DNA from: Chelatococcus sp. HY11
GTDB lineage: Bacteria; Pseudomonadota; Alphaproteobacteria; Rhizobiales; Beijerinckiaceae
Direction of reading: 5' to 3'
Length of the DNA: 64,000 nt
Assembly (NCBI RefSeq): GCF_018398335.1
Contig: NZ_JAHBRX010000001.1
Location: forward strand, 3,960,001 to 4,024,000
Under the pieces are notes generated by a model, which worked only from the letters and a program-made list of their open reading frames with translations, was not told where the DNA came from and ran no database searches. How positions within the stretch are numbered: the first letter of the stretch is position 1; every line of letters starts with the position of its first letter. Made by a program: the position numbers and the translations under genes. Below are positions 25,523 through 34,320 of the stretch, one piece after another.

Positions 25523-26266
25523 ATGTCAAAAAAGATTGCCACGCCAAATGTTGGGGGCCTCGCGGTCTTTCAGCCGGTGGAACAGCCCCGTCTTTACGTC
25601 GCCGTGGCGAGGCAGATCGCTCAGCAGATTCAGGACATTCCGTTGCCGCCGGGGACGCGCTTGCCCTCAGAACGTGAGCTTGCGGGCCAGTTTCAGGTCA
25701 GCAGGACCACGCTTCGAGAAGCCATGATCGCGTTGGAGACGATGGACCTGATCGAAGTGCGCGTCGGCGACGGAACGTATGTTCGGAAAGGCGCAGGCCG
25801 GCCGTTCGGGCTTCGATGGGAGCAAGAGGGCGATCCCGGCCCGGGCCCGCATGAGCAGTTCAGGGTCAGGGTGCTGGCAGAATGCGCGGCGGCCGAGGAT
25901 GCCGCGGCGAATATCTCCATCGGAGAGTTGCGGCAGCTTGAGGACCTGATAGTGGCAATGGAAATGGATATCGATGGCCCTGCCGCCGAAGCTAATCGGC
26001 GCGCTTTCCATGCGAATATAGCGGCGGCGTCGAGAAACTCGATCCTTGTTGGGCTTATTGACCAGTTGTGGGAAATGCGCGGAAGCGCCATGTGGCGCAA
26101 AATCAGGGACCGCGCCGTCCGGCCCCAGCACCACCACGAAGCCCTCAGCGACCGTCGCGCAATAGTCGAGTCCTTGAGAGCAAAGGACGGCGCAGGAGCC
26201 TCAGCGGCCATGGCGCGGCTTATGGACCGCATTCGGCAACGGTATTTTGGCCAGCTCGATGAATAA
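25523..26266 (+). CDS. GntR family regulator, FCD subfamily
   Basis: 247-residue regulator with a winged helix at about 25-95 (LPSERELAGQFQVSRTTLREA) and an FCD-type helical domain carrying RAFHANIAAASRN and HHEALSDRRAI. It directly precedes the ABC system II operon on the same strand, with which it shares an upstream 12-bp promoter/operator element. It is the most likely regulator of that operon, sensing an imported sugar acid or breakdown product (inference). Confidence 0.88.
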   Translation: MSKKIATPNVGGLAVFQPVEQPRLYVAVARQIAQQIQDIPLPPGTRLPSERELAGQFQVSRTTLREAMIALETMDLIEVRVGDGTYVRKGAGRPFGLRWEQEGDPGPGPHEQFRVRVLAECAAAEDAAANISIGELRQLEDLIVAMEMDIDGPAAEANRRAFHANIAAASRNSILVGLIDQLWEMRGSAMWRKIRDRAVRPQHHHEALSDRRAIVESLRAKDGAGASAAMARLMDRIRQRYFGQLDE

Positions 26267-26472
26267 ACGTTGACGCGCGATTGGGAGGCGAGCTGTCAGG
26301 ATCCTTCACAGGATGGGCGTTGCGGCGTTCGTGCGGGTTTGCGGGATTGGGAAAGAGGAGTTCCTTTGACGCCCGGCTTGCCCAAGGCGTGCATATGTCT
26401 TGCGCCGCCGCCGCTGTTTTCATCATCTCATCGTTCTTGTTTCGCTGAACGCGACACCCCGACATCCATGCA

Positions 26473-26516
26473 AATCTGTAATTTTGATTGACAGATTATC
26501 CGTTGATGTTTAATGG
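26473..26516 (+). promoter_or_regulatory. Promoter and operator of the sugar-acid operon
   Basis: Inverted repeat AATCTGT-N11-ACAGATT (26473-26497) overlaps a TTGACA -35 (26488-26493); after a 17-bp spacer comes TAATGG (26511-26516) as -10. Copy 2 of ATTGACAGATTA lies at 26487-26498. The dyad over the -35 box suits a repressor, probably the GntR encoded just upstream. Confidence 0.6.
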
Positions 26517-26583
26517 TCCAGCCACTGGATGTCTGGAGCTAAAATGCCTCCGGCAGATAACGATCAAAAAGGGAGGGAAACAC

Positions 26584-27873
26584 ATGAAAGGACTTCAGTT
26601 CGGGTTCCTGACGCTTGCCCTGGCGCTAAGTTCCGGTGGTGCCCTGGCGGAGACGGTGACGGTTTGGACCTTTCTTGATCCAAACAAGTCGACAGGGCGT
26701 GACCAGGCCCTCAAGGAAATCATCGGCAATTTCGAGAAAAAGAATCCGGGAACGACGGTAAAGGTCGAATCCCAAGTATTCTCAGAGCTCGGGCCAAAGT
26801 TCTTGATGGCCTCCCAAATAGGCAGCGCGCCCGATGTGGTGTTTATCAACATCGAGAATCTTGGGGCGCTGGTGAAATCAGGCGCTGCTGCCGACTTGCA
26901 ATCGGAGCTTGTCTCCGCCTGGCCGAAGGGCGCTGAAGACGATTTTTACATGCGCGCGGCATGGGATGCGGCAAAGTCTGGCAACGCGCGTTATGCAGTT
27001 CCTTTATTTCCGGGCACCGCGACTTTATTCTACCGTAAAGACCTGTTTAAGGCCGCTGGCATCGATCCTGCTGATTTAAAATCCTGGGATGATTTAACGA
27101 ATGCGGCCCGGAAACTTACAAAAGATACGGATGGGAACGGAACGCCGGATATCTGGGGCTTATCCATTCCGTTGTCGGTAGAACGGACCGGTGGCGTGAC
27201 GGCAATGCTGCCAATGATCCAAGAAGGTCAGGAACAGGTCTGGCAGAATTGCAAGGCCAGTTACGATACCGAGGCAGGTCGGCGGGCACTCCAGGTGCAC
27301 GTCGATTGGATTCAGAAAGACAAGGTCATGTCGCAGGAGGCTTTCGCCTCCAATAGCGATGATACGATGGAGCAATTCATCGCAGGCAGGTCTGCGATGG
27401 CGGTCGGACCATTCGCGCGTTTCGACGCCACGGCGAAAGCGGCAGCCTGGGATGGCGCCGCGAACCTGGGCGTTCTTCCCTGGCCGACGTGGGACGGGAA
27501 GGGCAGTGGGCCGCAGAGCGTGACTGGCTGGTTTCTGGCCGCATCGAGCAAATCCCCCAGGAAGAAGTCTGCGGTTGCGCTTATAGACTATATGATCGGT
27601 CCGGAGGCAGCACGCATCTGGTCCATGACCGGAGGGCAGGTACCTATTCGCACCTCCGTTTTTACTGATCCCCACTTCCAAACTCCAAAGTACGAATACA
27701 TGCGGGTCATGCAGCAGGCGTGGTCGAACTGGAGCATGGTCGTGCCGACCGAATGCAATAACGCCCGCATAGACGCCGATCTCAATGCCGCGGTTCAGCG
27801 AGTAGCCCTGGGGTCCGCCAATGTCTCGGCTGCGCTCAAGGAAGCTGAGAAATCCTACATGGAGCGGCAATAG
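26584..27873 (+). CDS. Extracellular solute-binding protein, carbohydrate ABC system II
   Basis: 429-residue periplasmic binding protein of the CUT1 type with a Sec signal peptide (MKGLQFGFLTLALALSSGGA, cleavage after ALA near residue 22). The mature part starts ETVTVWTFLDPN. The ATG at 26584 follows GGGAGGG. It is the first structural gene of an eleven-gene plus-strand run that continues into two permeases, an ATPase and catabolic enzymes. A stem-loop overlaps its stop codon and may keep its transcript more abundant than the downstream part. Confidence 0.92.
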   Translation: MKGLQFGFLTLALALSSGGALAETVTVWTFLDPNKSTGRDQALKEIIGNFEKKNPGTTVKVESQVFSELGPKFLMASQIGSAPDVVFINIENLGALVKSGAAADLQSELVSAWPKGAEDDFYMRAAWDAAKSGNARYAVPLFPGTATLFYRKDLFKAAGIDPADLKSWDDLTNAARKLTKDTDGNGTPDIWGLSIPLSVERTGGVTAMLPMIQEGQEQVWQNCKASYDTEAGRRALQVHVDWIQKDKVMSQEAFASNSDDTMEQFIAGRSAMAVGPFARFDATAKAAAWDGAANLGVLPWPTWDGKGSGPQSVTGWFLAASSKSPRKKSAVALIDYMIGPEAARIWSMTGGQVPIRTSVFTDPHFQTPKYEYMRVMQQAWSNWSMVVPTECNNARIDADLNAAVQRVALGSANVSAALKEAEKSYMERQ

Positions 27874-27880
27874 CCGCTCC
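27861..27880 (+). other. Intercistronic stem-loop after the binding-protein gene
   Basis: Perfect 8-bp stem GGAGCGGC/GCCGCTCC with a 4-nt loop containing part of the stop codon. Such loops after binding-protein genes often stabilise the upstream mRNA. Confidence 0.5.
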
Positions 27881-27909
27881 CACACCCCTCACTTCAGCGG
27901 ACGGACGTG

Positions 27910-28779
27910 ATGTTTAGGCAAGACAAAGTTGCCTGGGGCCTTGTGCTGCCCTTTCTGGCGATCGAGTTCATCTTTGTCGCGGTGCCGCTCGGCATCGGAG
28001 GCTGGATGAGTCTTCATCGCGTTGACTTCCTGGTCGTTAAAAATTTCGTAGGGATGCAGAATTACTGGGACGTCATCAACTCGCCGGCCGTTTTAAACAG
28101 CCTGCTGCTGACCGCGGTTTTTACGTTCTTCGCGCTGTTTTTCACGTTTCTGTCCGGATTCTCGCTCGCGCTTTTTTTGGAACGGGACGGACGCCTGCAA
28201 GTCTTCGGCCGCGCGGTCGTGCTTGTGCCGTTCACGATCTCCATGCTGATCGGCTCGATGCTCTTGAAATGGATATTCTCGCGCGAGGGTGGATTGATGC
28301 CACTCGCACTTCAGCCACTTGGCATGGCGGACACCAGTATTCTCGCAGATCCCTCGAATGCGATGGGAGCTCTGGTGTTCAACGCGATGTGGAGAGATTC
28401 GGCCCATGCGATGATCCTGCTCATGGCCGGCCTGAAGAGCGTACCCCTTCAACTCTACGATGCAGCCCGCGTCGATGGGGCCGGCCCGGTCCGGCGGTTC
28501 GTCAGGATAACACTGCCGATGATGCGGCTGCCGATCCTGATTACATGCGTCCGGCTCATTCTCCATTTCGCCAACATCTTGACCTTTCCACTGATCCTGA
28601 CGGGTGGCGGCCCGAATGACGCGACCAACATCATCGGCCTCCAACTTTACCGGACGGGCTTTCAGGATTTCCGGCTCGGCATCGGCAATGCTTTCGCCTT
28701 GATTGTCTTCGTCGTGAACATCGCGCTGATCATGGTCGTCATCCGCCTGTTCAGGGCAAAAGAGGAAAGCCAGGCATGA
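27910..28779 (+). CDS. Carbohydrate ABC transporter permease (UgpA/MalF family)
   Basis: 289-residue inner-membrane permease with about six hydrophobic segments (first at about 8-30) and an EAA loop LYDAARVDGAGPVRRFVRITLP near 180-200. ATG 27910 is preferred to the adjacent GTG 27907. It lies 36 bp after the binding-protein stop, and its stop overlaps the next permease start (ATGA at 28776-28779). It forms the translocation pore with that partner. Confidence 0.92.
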   Translation: MFRQDKVAWGLVLPFLAIEFIFVAVPLGIGGWMSLHRVDFLVVKNFVGMQNYWDVINSPAVLNSLLLTAVFTFFALFFTFLSGFSLALFLERDGRLQVFGRAVVLVPFTISMLIGSMLLKWIFSREGGLMPLALQPLGMADTSILADPSNAMGALVFNAMWRDSAHAMILLMAGLKSVPLQLYDAARVDGAGPVRRFVRITLPMMRLPILITCVRLILHFANILTFPLILTGGGPNDATNIIGLQLYRTGFQDFRLGIGNAFALIVFVVNIALIMVVIRLFRAKEESQA

Positions 28780-29612
28780 ATTATCAGGGCCGTATCCTGA
28801 TCCGCCGCGGCGTTGACGTCGTCGTAACCGTGGTAATCGCTATCATCTGCCTGTTCCCAATTCTATGGGGGCTGTCGACATCGTTGAAGCCGACGCGCGA
28901 CATCATGGCCTATCCGCCGAAACTGATCCCGGAGACGATCAGTTTTGACCATTACCGGACGTTATGGGACCAAAATATCCTGCACTACGTCATGAATAGT
29001 GCGCTCGTCTCCGTGTTTACGATCGTGGCCTGCCTCCTCATCGGCTCGCTGGCTGCGTATGCCTTGGCGCGGTTCCGGTTCAAAGGCAAGGGCTTCGTGA
29101 TGGTCGTCATCGTGGCGGTGATGAGCGTTCCGATCTCCTCGCTGCTCGTGCCGACATTCAGCTTCATGGCCAATGTGCAGTTGCTGAACACACGTCTCGG
29201 CCTGGTGCTGCTTTACACCGCCTATGAACTGCCGATGGCGGTCTGGCTGTTGTCCGCATTCTTCCAGACCATTCCAGTCGAATTGGAACGCGCGGCCATG
29301 ATTGATGGCTATTCACGTCTTCAGACGATCCGTCGCGTTGTTCTTCCCCTTTCCCGGACCGGGCTGGTGGCCGCAGGGCTTTTCGTTTTGACCTTCACTT
29401 GGAATGATTTCGTCGTGGCGCTGGTGATGACGACAAATGACAGTGTCCGAACCTTGCCGATCGCGATCTACAACTTTCTCGGCTACTACGGCCGAGAATG
29501 GGGACCACTGACCGCCGGCGCCATGGTTTCGATTATCCCTCTTATCGTCATCTTCGTGCTTTTCCAGCGCTACTTCCTGTCGGGGATGACCGGCGGAAGC
29601 GTGAAAGGATAA
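28776..29612 (+). CDS. Carbohydrate ABC transporter permease (UgpE/MalG family)
   Basis: 278-residue permease, about six membrane segments, with the EAA loop LERAAMIDGYSRLQTIRRVVLP near 170-191. Start overlaps the previous stop by 4 bp; the ATPase start lies 2 bp after its stop. Role as in other CUT1 importers; the substrate is probably the sugar or sugar acid oxidised by the downstream enzymes. Confidence 0.92.
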   Translation: MNYQGRILIRRGVDVVVTVVIAIICLFPILWGLSTSLKPTRDIMAYPPKLIPETISFDHYRTLWDQNILHYVMNSALVSVFTIVACLLIGSLAAYALARFRFKGKGFVMVVIVAVMSVPISSLLVPTFSFMANVQLLNTRLGLVLLYTAYELPMAVWLLSAFFQTIPVELERAAMIDGYSRLQTIRRVVLPLSRTGLVAAGLFVLTFTWNDFVVALVMTTNDSVRTLPIAIYNFLGYYGREWGPLTAGAMVSIIPLIVIFVLFQRYFLSGMTGGSVKG

Positions 29613-29614
29613 TC

Positions 29615-30706
29615 ATGTCGCATGTCACTTGTAATTCGGTCTCGAAGCGTTTCGGCAAAGTCCTCGCGCTGGACGATTTGAACCTGGAGATCAAGGAAGG
29701 AGAGTTTGTCTCGCTTCTTGGCCCGTCCGGTTCGGGAAAGACCACGACGCTTAATCTGCTCGCAGGGTTGCTTCCGATCGACGAAGGTAAAATCTCGATA
29801 GATGGCAGAGTCGTCAATGATCTGACACCAGACAAGCGCGACATCGCCATGGTCTTTCAGAACTATGCGCTCTACCCGCATATGACGATCTTCGAGAATA
29901 TTGCCTTTCCTCTCAAGTCCAGAGGGAGGAAGCTCGCTGCCGCGGAAGTCGAACAGAAGGTCCAGCGCATTGCCGAAATGCTTGGGGTGCGGGATATGCT
30001 GGCAAGATATCCGAAGGAATTGTCGGGTGGGCAGCAGCAACGTGTCGCGCTCGGGCGCGCGATGGTCCGTGATCCCAAGGTTTTCCTGCTGGATGAGCCT
30101 TTATCCAATCTGGACGCGCGTCTACGTATTCGAATGCGGCAGGATATCAAGGCCTTGCACGCCCGCATCGGTTCGACGATCATTTATGTGACGCATGACC
30201 AGGCTGAAGCCATGTCGATGTCGAGCCGCATCGCCGTTTTCGCCCGCGGTAAACTGCAACAGTTTGCAAGCCCGTTCGACATCTATAACCGCCCCGCCAA
30301 TCTCTTCGTGGCAGGTTTTGTGGGCGAGCGGGAAATCAATCAGTTCAACGGGCGCCTGGTGCGCGGCGACGGACAACTCATGCTGGAGGCGGGGGGCCTC
30401 GTCTTCGCGATCGAAGCTGCGGACGAACTGCGTGCCGGGTTGGATAGCGAGGTGACCGTCGGCGTGCGGGCCGAAAGCCTCGAACCTCGGACAGAGCCCG
30501 GACCAGGCTTGATCCCGGCGCGCGTGATCATGTCGGAGTTGATCGGACCGGACCTGATCCTTCAGGTCAAGGCAGGAGACCTGACATTCGATTGCCGCGC
30601 CGATCCGCGTCTGCGCTTCGGCGAAACCGTGCATCTCGATCCCCGCACCGCGGAGTTCCACCTCTTCGATATCCACAGCACCAACAATCTCCGCGTCTGC
30701 GCCTGA
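29615..30706 (+). CDS. Carbohydrate ABC transporter ATP-binding protein
   Basis: 363-residue UgpC-type ATPase. Walker A GPSGSGKTT is near 35-43, the Q-loop FQNYALYPHM near 80-89, signature LSGGQQQR near 133-140, Walker B FLLDEP near 154-159, H-loop THDQAEAM near 190-197, then a C-terminal TOBE-type region. The ATG at 29615 follows AAAGGAT. It energises the two permeases just upstream. The oxidoreductase gene follows 24 bp later, tying transport to catabolism in one transcript. Confidence 0.92.
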   Translation: MSHVTCNSVSKRFGKVLALDDLNLEIKEGEFVSLLGPSGSGKTTTLNLLAGLLPIDEGKISIDGRVVNDLTPDKRDIAMVFQNYALYPHMTIFENIAFPLKSRGRKLAAAEVEQKVQRIAEMLGVRDMLARYPKELSGGQQQRVALGRAMVRDPKVFLLDEPLSNLDARLRIRMRQDIKALHARIGSTIIYVTHDQAEAMSMSSRIAVFARGKLQQFASPFDIYNRPANLFVAGFVGEREINQFNGRLVRGDGQLMLEAGGLVFAIEAADELRAGLDSEVTVGVRAESLEPRTEPGPGLIPARVIMSELIGPDLILQVKAGDLTFDCRADPRLRFGETVHLDPRTAEFHLFDIHSTNNLRVCA

Positions 30707-30730
30707 CGCTCACGCCGGAAAGGAAAGCCA

Positions 30731-32128
30731 ATGGAACAGCGCCTGAAACAATTGGACTATGACGTGGTCGTGGTCGGCGGGGGCTCGGCTGGTGTCGCCG
30801 CGGCCATTTCTGCCGCGAACAACGGATCGCGGACCCTGCTGATCGAAGCGGGCCCGCTGATCGGCGGTGAGATGCTGAGTGGCTTGCCTATCGACGGATG
30901 TCTCTCGACGCGAGGCGAGTGGGTGGTCGGCGGCGTAGCACGCGAAATTTTCAAGGAATGCGACCGGCTCGGTGGTTATGTCGGACACTTCTATGATTGG
31001 CGCACGATCTGGGTCGTGTCCGTTGATCCTGAGATCATGAAGCTTGCGGTTGTCAATGTGGTTCGCCGCGCGGGCGTCGATATGCTGCTATATACATTCG
31101 CAGAGGAAGTCGTCGTCCAGGATGGAAGCGTCAAGGGTGTCATTGTTCTCAATAAGAACCAGCGGACACTGATCACCGCGAAAGTTTTCATAGATTGCTC
31201 GGGCGACGGCGATTTGGCGCAGCGTGCAGGAGCCCCGTTCGAATCAGGCGGCGGAAACGGCGAGTTCCAGCCTGTCAGCCTCGTTTTCCGTATGTCAGGC
31301 GTCGACTTCGGGCGGCTGATGACCTTTGTCGGCGAGAATCCCGAGAACGTGGCGGTAGCCGAGAACCCGTACTATGCCGATATCAGTCGAGAAGAGCAGG
31401 TCCGCCGCCTGGTGGAGCAGGGCTATCCCAAAGTGTTCTTCGTCGCCAACGGGCCTCTGATCAAGCAGGCGATCGCGGACGGCGATCTTCACGCCACGGC
31501 GCTCATCGGGATCGGTCCGGTCTCGATGAAGCGGCGCGAGGTCTACTGCAATACAACCCGTATCGCGGATGTGGATGCGACGCGTACGGATCAACTCACC
31601 AAAGCCTTGCCAGATCTGATGGACCAGGTCTGGAGCTGCGCGGGCTTTCTGTCCCGCCGGGTGCCGGGCTTTGAAGACGCGCACTTCTCCGGCATCGCTC
31701 CGCGCATTGGCATCCGCGAGACACGCCGCATTATGGGCGATTATGTCCTCACGGCAGAGGATGTGCTGGAGGCCCGCAAACGAGACGATGGAGTAGCGAA
31801 GGGGGCGCATCACATCGATGTGCACGGGTCGGGCACCAAGCAACTGCGTCAGCCGATAAAAGACGGGGGATCCTACGACATACCCTATGGCAGCCTGATC
31901 CCTCGTAATCTGACGAATGTCTTGCTCGCGGGACGGTGCTTCTCCGCGACACGTGAGGCTCACGGCTCGGCTCGCGTGATGGGGACATGCATGGCGATGG
32001 GGCAGGCGGTGGGCACGGCCGCGGCCATGGTCTCCCAATCCAATCATCTCGATGTCCGCCAGGTCCCGGTCGAAGCCCTGCGTTCGCGTTTGAAAGCCCA
32101 AGGCGCAGTCATTGACGGAACGCACTGA
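30731..32128 (+). CDS. FAD-dependent oxidoreductase (FAD_oxidored family)
   Basis: 465-residue flavoprotein. The N-terminal dinucleotide fold VVVVGGGSAGVAAAISAA is at about 12-29, a second conserved FIDCSGDGDLA segment is near 155, and the C-terminal flavin motif NVLLAGRCFSATREAHGSARV is followed by MGTCMAMGQAVGTAAA. This is the PF12831-like group common in carbohydrate catabolic clusters, whose substrates are mostly unknown. No signal peptide, so cytoplasmic. Its stop overlaps the start of the GMC gene by 1 bp (TGATG), so the two are co-translated and may act in sequence. Confidence 0.82.
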   Translation: MEQRLKQLDYDVVVVGGGSAGVAAAISAANNGSRTLLIEAGPLIGGEMLSGLPIDGCLSTRGEWVVGGVAREIFKECDRLGGYVGHFYDWRTIWVVSVDPEIMKLAVVNVVRRAGVDMLLYTFAEEVVVQDGSVKGVIVLNKNQRTLITAKVFIDCSGDGDLAQRAGAPFESGGGNGEFQPVSLVFRMSGVDFGRLMTFVGENPENVAVAENPYYADISREEQVRRLVEQGYPKVFFVANGPLIKQAIADGDLHATALIGIGPVSMKRREVYCNTTRIADVDATRTDQLTKALPDLMDQVWSCAGFLSRRVPGFEDAHFSGIAPRIGIRETRRIMGDYVLTAEDVLEARKRDDGVAKGAHHIDVHGSGTKQLRQPIKDGGSYDIPYGSLIPRNLTNVLLAGRCFSATREAHGSARVMGTCMAMGQAVGTAAAMVSQSNHLDVRQVPVEALRSRLKAQGAVIDGTH

Positions 32129-34320
32129 TGTCCTGGGTCAGTTTGGATCAGAGCCAGGCGGGCATGGTGTCGGCGCTTGCGCGCCACATCTGGCCCGCCG
32201 ATGAAGCCGGGGCAGACGGTGCCGATCTGGGTGTGGTCACCTATATCGACAGGGCGCTTGGTGGGCATGAGCGCGCGCACGGGTCGGATTATCGCTCGGC
32301 GCTGGCGGCGCTGAACGCCGCGGCCCAGGCGCGCTTCGGCTTCGCGTTCGCGGATAGCAGCGCCTCGCAACAGAATATCCTGATCACTGCGATGGAGGAG
32401 GGACAGGTTGAAGGCCTGCCCAAAGGCTTTTTCAACCTCTTGCGCCGTCACGTCATCGAAGGGCTCTTCGCCGACCCCGCTTATGGAGGCAATCGCGATA
32501 CCGGGGGCTGGGCCTCCATCGGCTTCCCCGGAGTTATCGATACCCACACGCCGGAGGAGAACCTAGGCGCTCCCGTCGCCTTACGGGGCGGACGGCGGGC
32601 GACCATGGGAGATGCGGAACGCCGGCTGGATCCGGGCCCTTCCGCCCCGGCGCCTGTCCGGTTCGGCGATGCCGTGGATGTCGTCGTGGTGGGTGCGGGC
32701 GGTGTAGGGGCGCTCGTCGGCCCGTGGCTGGCCATGGCCGGGCTCAAGGTTGTTGCCCTGGAGGCTGGAGGTACGCGCGCGGCCGCCTCCAGCCGGCCGG
32801 ACGAATTACGCAATGCCTACTATTGCCGCGCCGGATTCGGCGAGAAGTTCAACGAGGAAGTGCCAAGCTGGCGGGAGGGCCCGGGCTTCGAGACGAGCCC
32901 GATGACATTCTCGCTTGGCCGGATGTGCAACGGTGTGGGCGGATCGCTCATACACTACGGCGCCAGGTTGCGCCGACAACATCCGCACCAATTCTCGATG
33001 CGGAGTGCGCTGTCTGAACTCGGCTTGCTGGCCGGACTCGATCCGTCCTGCACGGTGGCTGACTGGCCGCTTGGCTATGAAGATCTGGCGGAGCATTATG
33101 AGGCTCTGGAATGGATGGTCGGGATCGCGGGGCCTGACGAGCACCCATTCATCCCCCGTCGCAAAGGGCTGCCGATGCCGCCCGCGCGCGCATTTGCCGC
33201 CGGCGAGAAGTTCGGAGCGATAGCGCGATCTCTTGGCCTTCATCCGGAGCCGGTACCGGTCGGTATGAATACGGTGCCGTGGAATGGCCGGCCGGCTATG
33301 GAGTACTCGCCGTGGGGAGAGGGGATGGGCTCGCCCACGCGTTCCCGATGGATGCCCGATGACGATCTCATTCCTGCGGCGCTTGCGACTGGAAATCTGG
33401 AGATCCGGACCCACACACGGGTCCTGCGCGTACTGACGGACAGCACGGGCTGCGCCTCCGGCGTGGTCTGTGTGAACCAGGCTGGCCACACATTCGAGAT
33501 CCACGCGCGGGCCGTGATCCTATCCGCCTACACGTTCGAAAATGTGCGCCTGATGTTTCTGTCCGGCGACACTAAGCGGCCGGAGGGGCTCGGTAACTCG
33601 AGTGGCCAGCTTGGGCAGCATTTCATGACCAAGCAATTTCCATCGGTCTATGGCTGGTACCCGGGTCAGAGTTTCAACAGGCATACGGGCCCTGGTGCGC
33701 AGGGGCTGGTCGTAGAGGACATGCTCACTCCTGGTTTCATGGCCCGAGAGCGTCTGGCAGGTGGCGGCACCCTATCGACCGAGAACCAGCTTCTGCCGAT
33801 CCAGATCGCGCGCGAACCGCTGCCGGCGGATATCCCGGCGTGGGGCGGGGCGTGGAAGCGGCATGTCCGGTCTTGGAATGAGAGGCTGGCCATTCGTATC
33901 CAAACGGATACGCTGCCCTATGCGGAAAACCGGCTCGATCTCGATCCGCTGCGTCGAGATCGTAGCGGGTTGGGGTTGCCGGTCGTCCGCGTCACCTATG
34001 GCATACGCGATCACGAGATGAAGCTTTATCGGCATATGATCGCCGAGGCTGAAGCGCTGCATCGCGCCATGGGCGCCGAAAAGATCTGGTCCGGGCCGAT
34101 TTTCACAGGCATTGGCAGTTGTCACGACCTTGGCGGGTGCCGGATGGGTGAGGATCCGTCTCGTTCCGTTGTCTCGCCAGATCTGGAGGTGCATGACACG
34201 CCAGGACTCTATGTCATGGGAGGGGCGGTTTTCCCGTCCTGTCACGCCGTAAACCCGACGCTCACGATCTGGGCGCTGTGCCGCCGGGCTACACAATCTC
34301 TGATTGGAAGGCTGAAATGA
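32128..34320 (+). CDS. Fusion of gluconate-2-dehydrogenase subunit 3-like domain with GMC oxidoreductase
   Basis: 730-residue protein. The first ~130 residues resemble the gluconate 2-dehydrogenase small subunit (subunit 3), normally a separate Tat-exported protein. Residues ~185-730 are a GMC flavoprotein: FAD fold VVVVGAGGVGALVG near 185-200, GC/MG motif GGCRMG and the C-terminal SCHAVNPTLTIWAL near 703-716 with the catalytic His and Asn. No Tat or Sec signal is visible, so the enzyme appears cytoplasmic, unlike membrane-linked sugar dehydrogenases of this class. It probably oxidises a sugar at C1 or C3. It is coupled to the upstream FAD enzyme, and its stop overlaps the ALDH start (ATGA). 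Confidence 0.85.
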   Translation: MSWVSLDQSQAGMVSALARHIWPADEAGADGADLGVVTYIDRALGGHERAHGSDYRSALAALNAAAQARFGFAFADSSASQQNILITAMEEGQVEGLPKGFFNLLRRHVIEGLFADPAYGGNRDTGGWASIGFPGVIDTHTPEENLGAPVALRGGRRATMGDAERRLDPGPSAPAPVRFGDAVDVVVVGAGGVGALVGPWLAMAGLKVVALEAGGTRAAASSRPDELRNAYYCRAGFGEKFNEEVPSWREGPGFETSPMTFSLGRMCNGVGGSLIHYGARLRRQHPHQFSMRSALSELGLLAGLDPSCTVADWPLGYEDLAEHYEALEWMVGIAGPDEHPFIPRRKGLPMPPARAFAAGEKFGAIARSLGLHPEPVPVGMNTVPWNGRPAMEYSPWGEGMGSPTRSRWMPDDDLIPAALATGNLEIRTHTRVLRVLTDSTGCASGVVCVNQAGHTFEIHARAVILSAYTFENVRLMFLSGDTKRPEGLGNSSGQLGQHFMTKQFPSVYGWYPGQSFNRHTGPGAQGLVVEDMLTPGFMARERLAGGGTLSTENQLLPIQIAREPLPADIPAWGGAWKRHVRSWNERLAIRIQTDTLPYAENRLDLDPLRRDRSGLGLPVVRVTYGIRDHEMKLYRHMIAEAEALHRAMGAEKIWSGPIFTGIGSCHDLGGCRMGEDPSRSVVSPDLEVHDTPGLYVMGGAVFPSCHAVNPTLTIWALCRRATQSLIGRLK

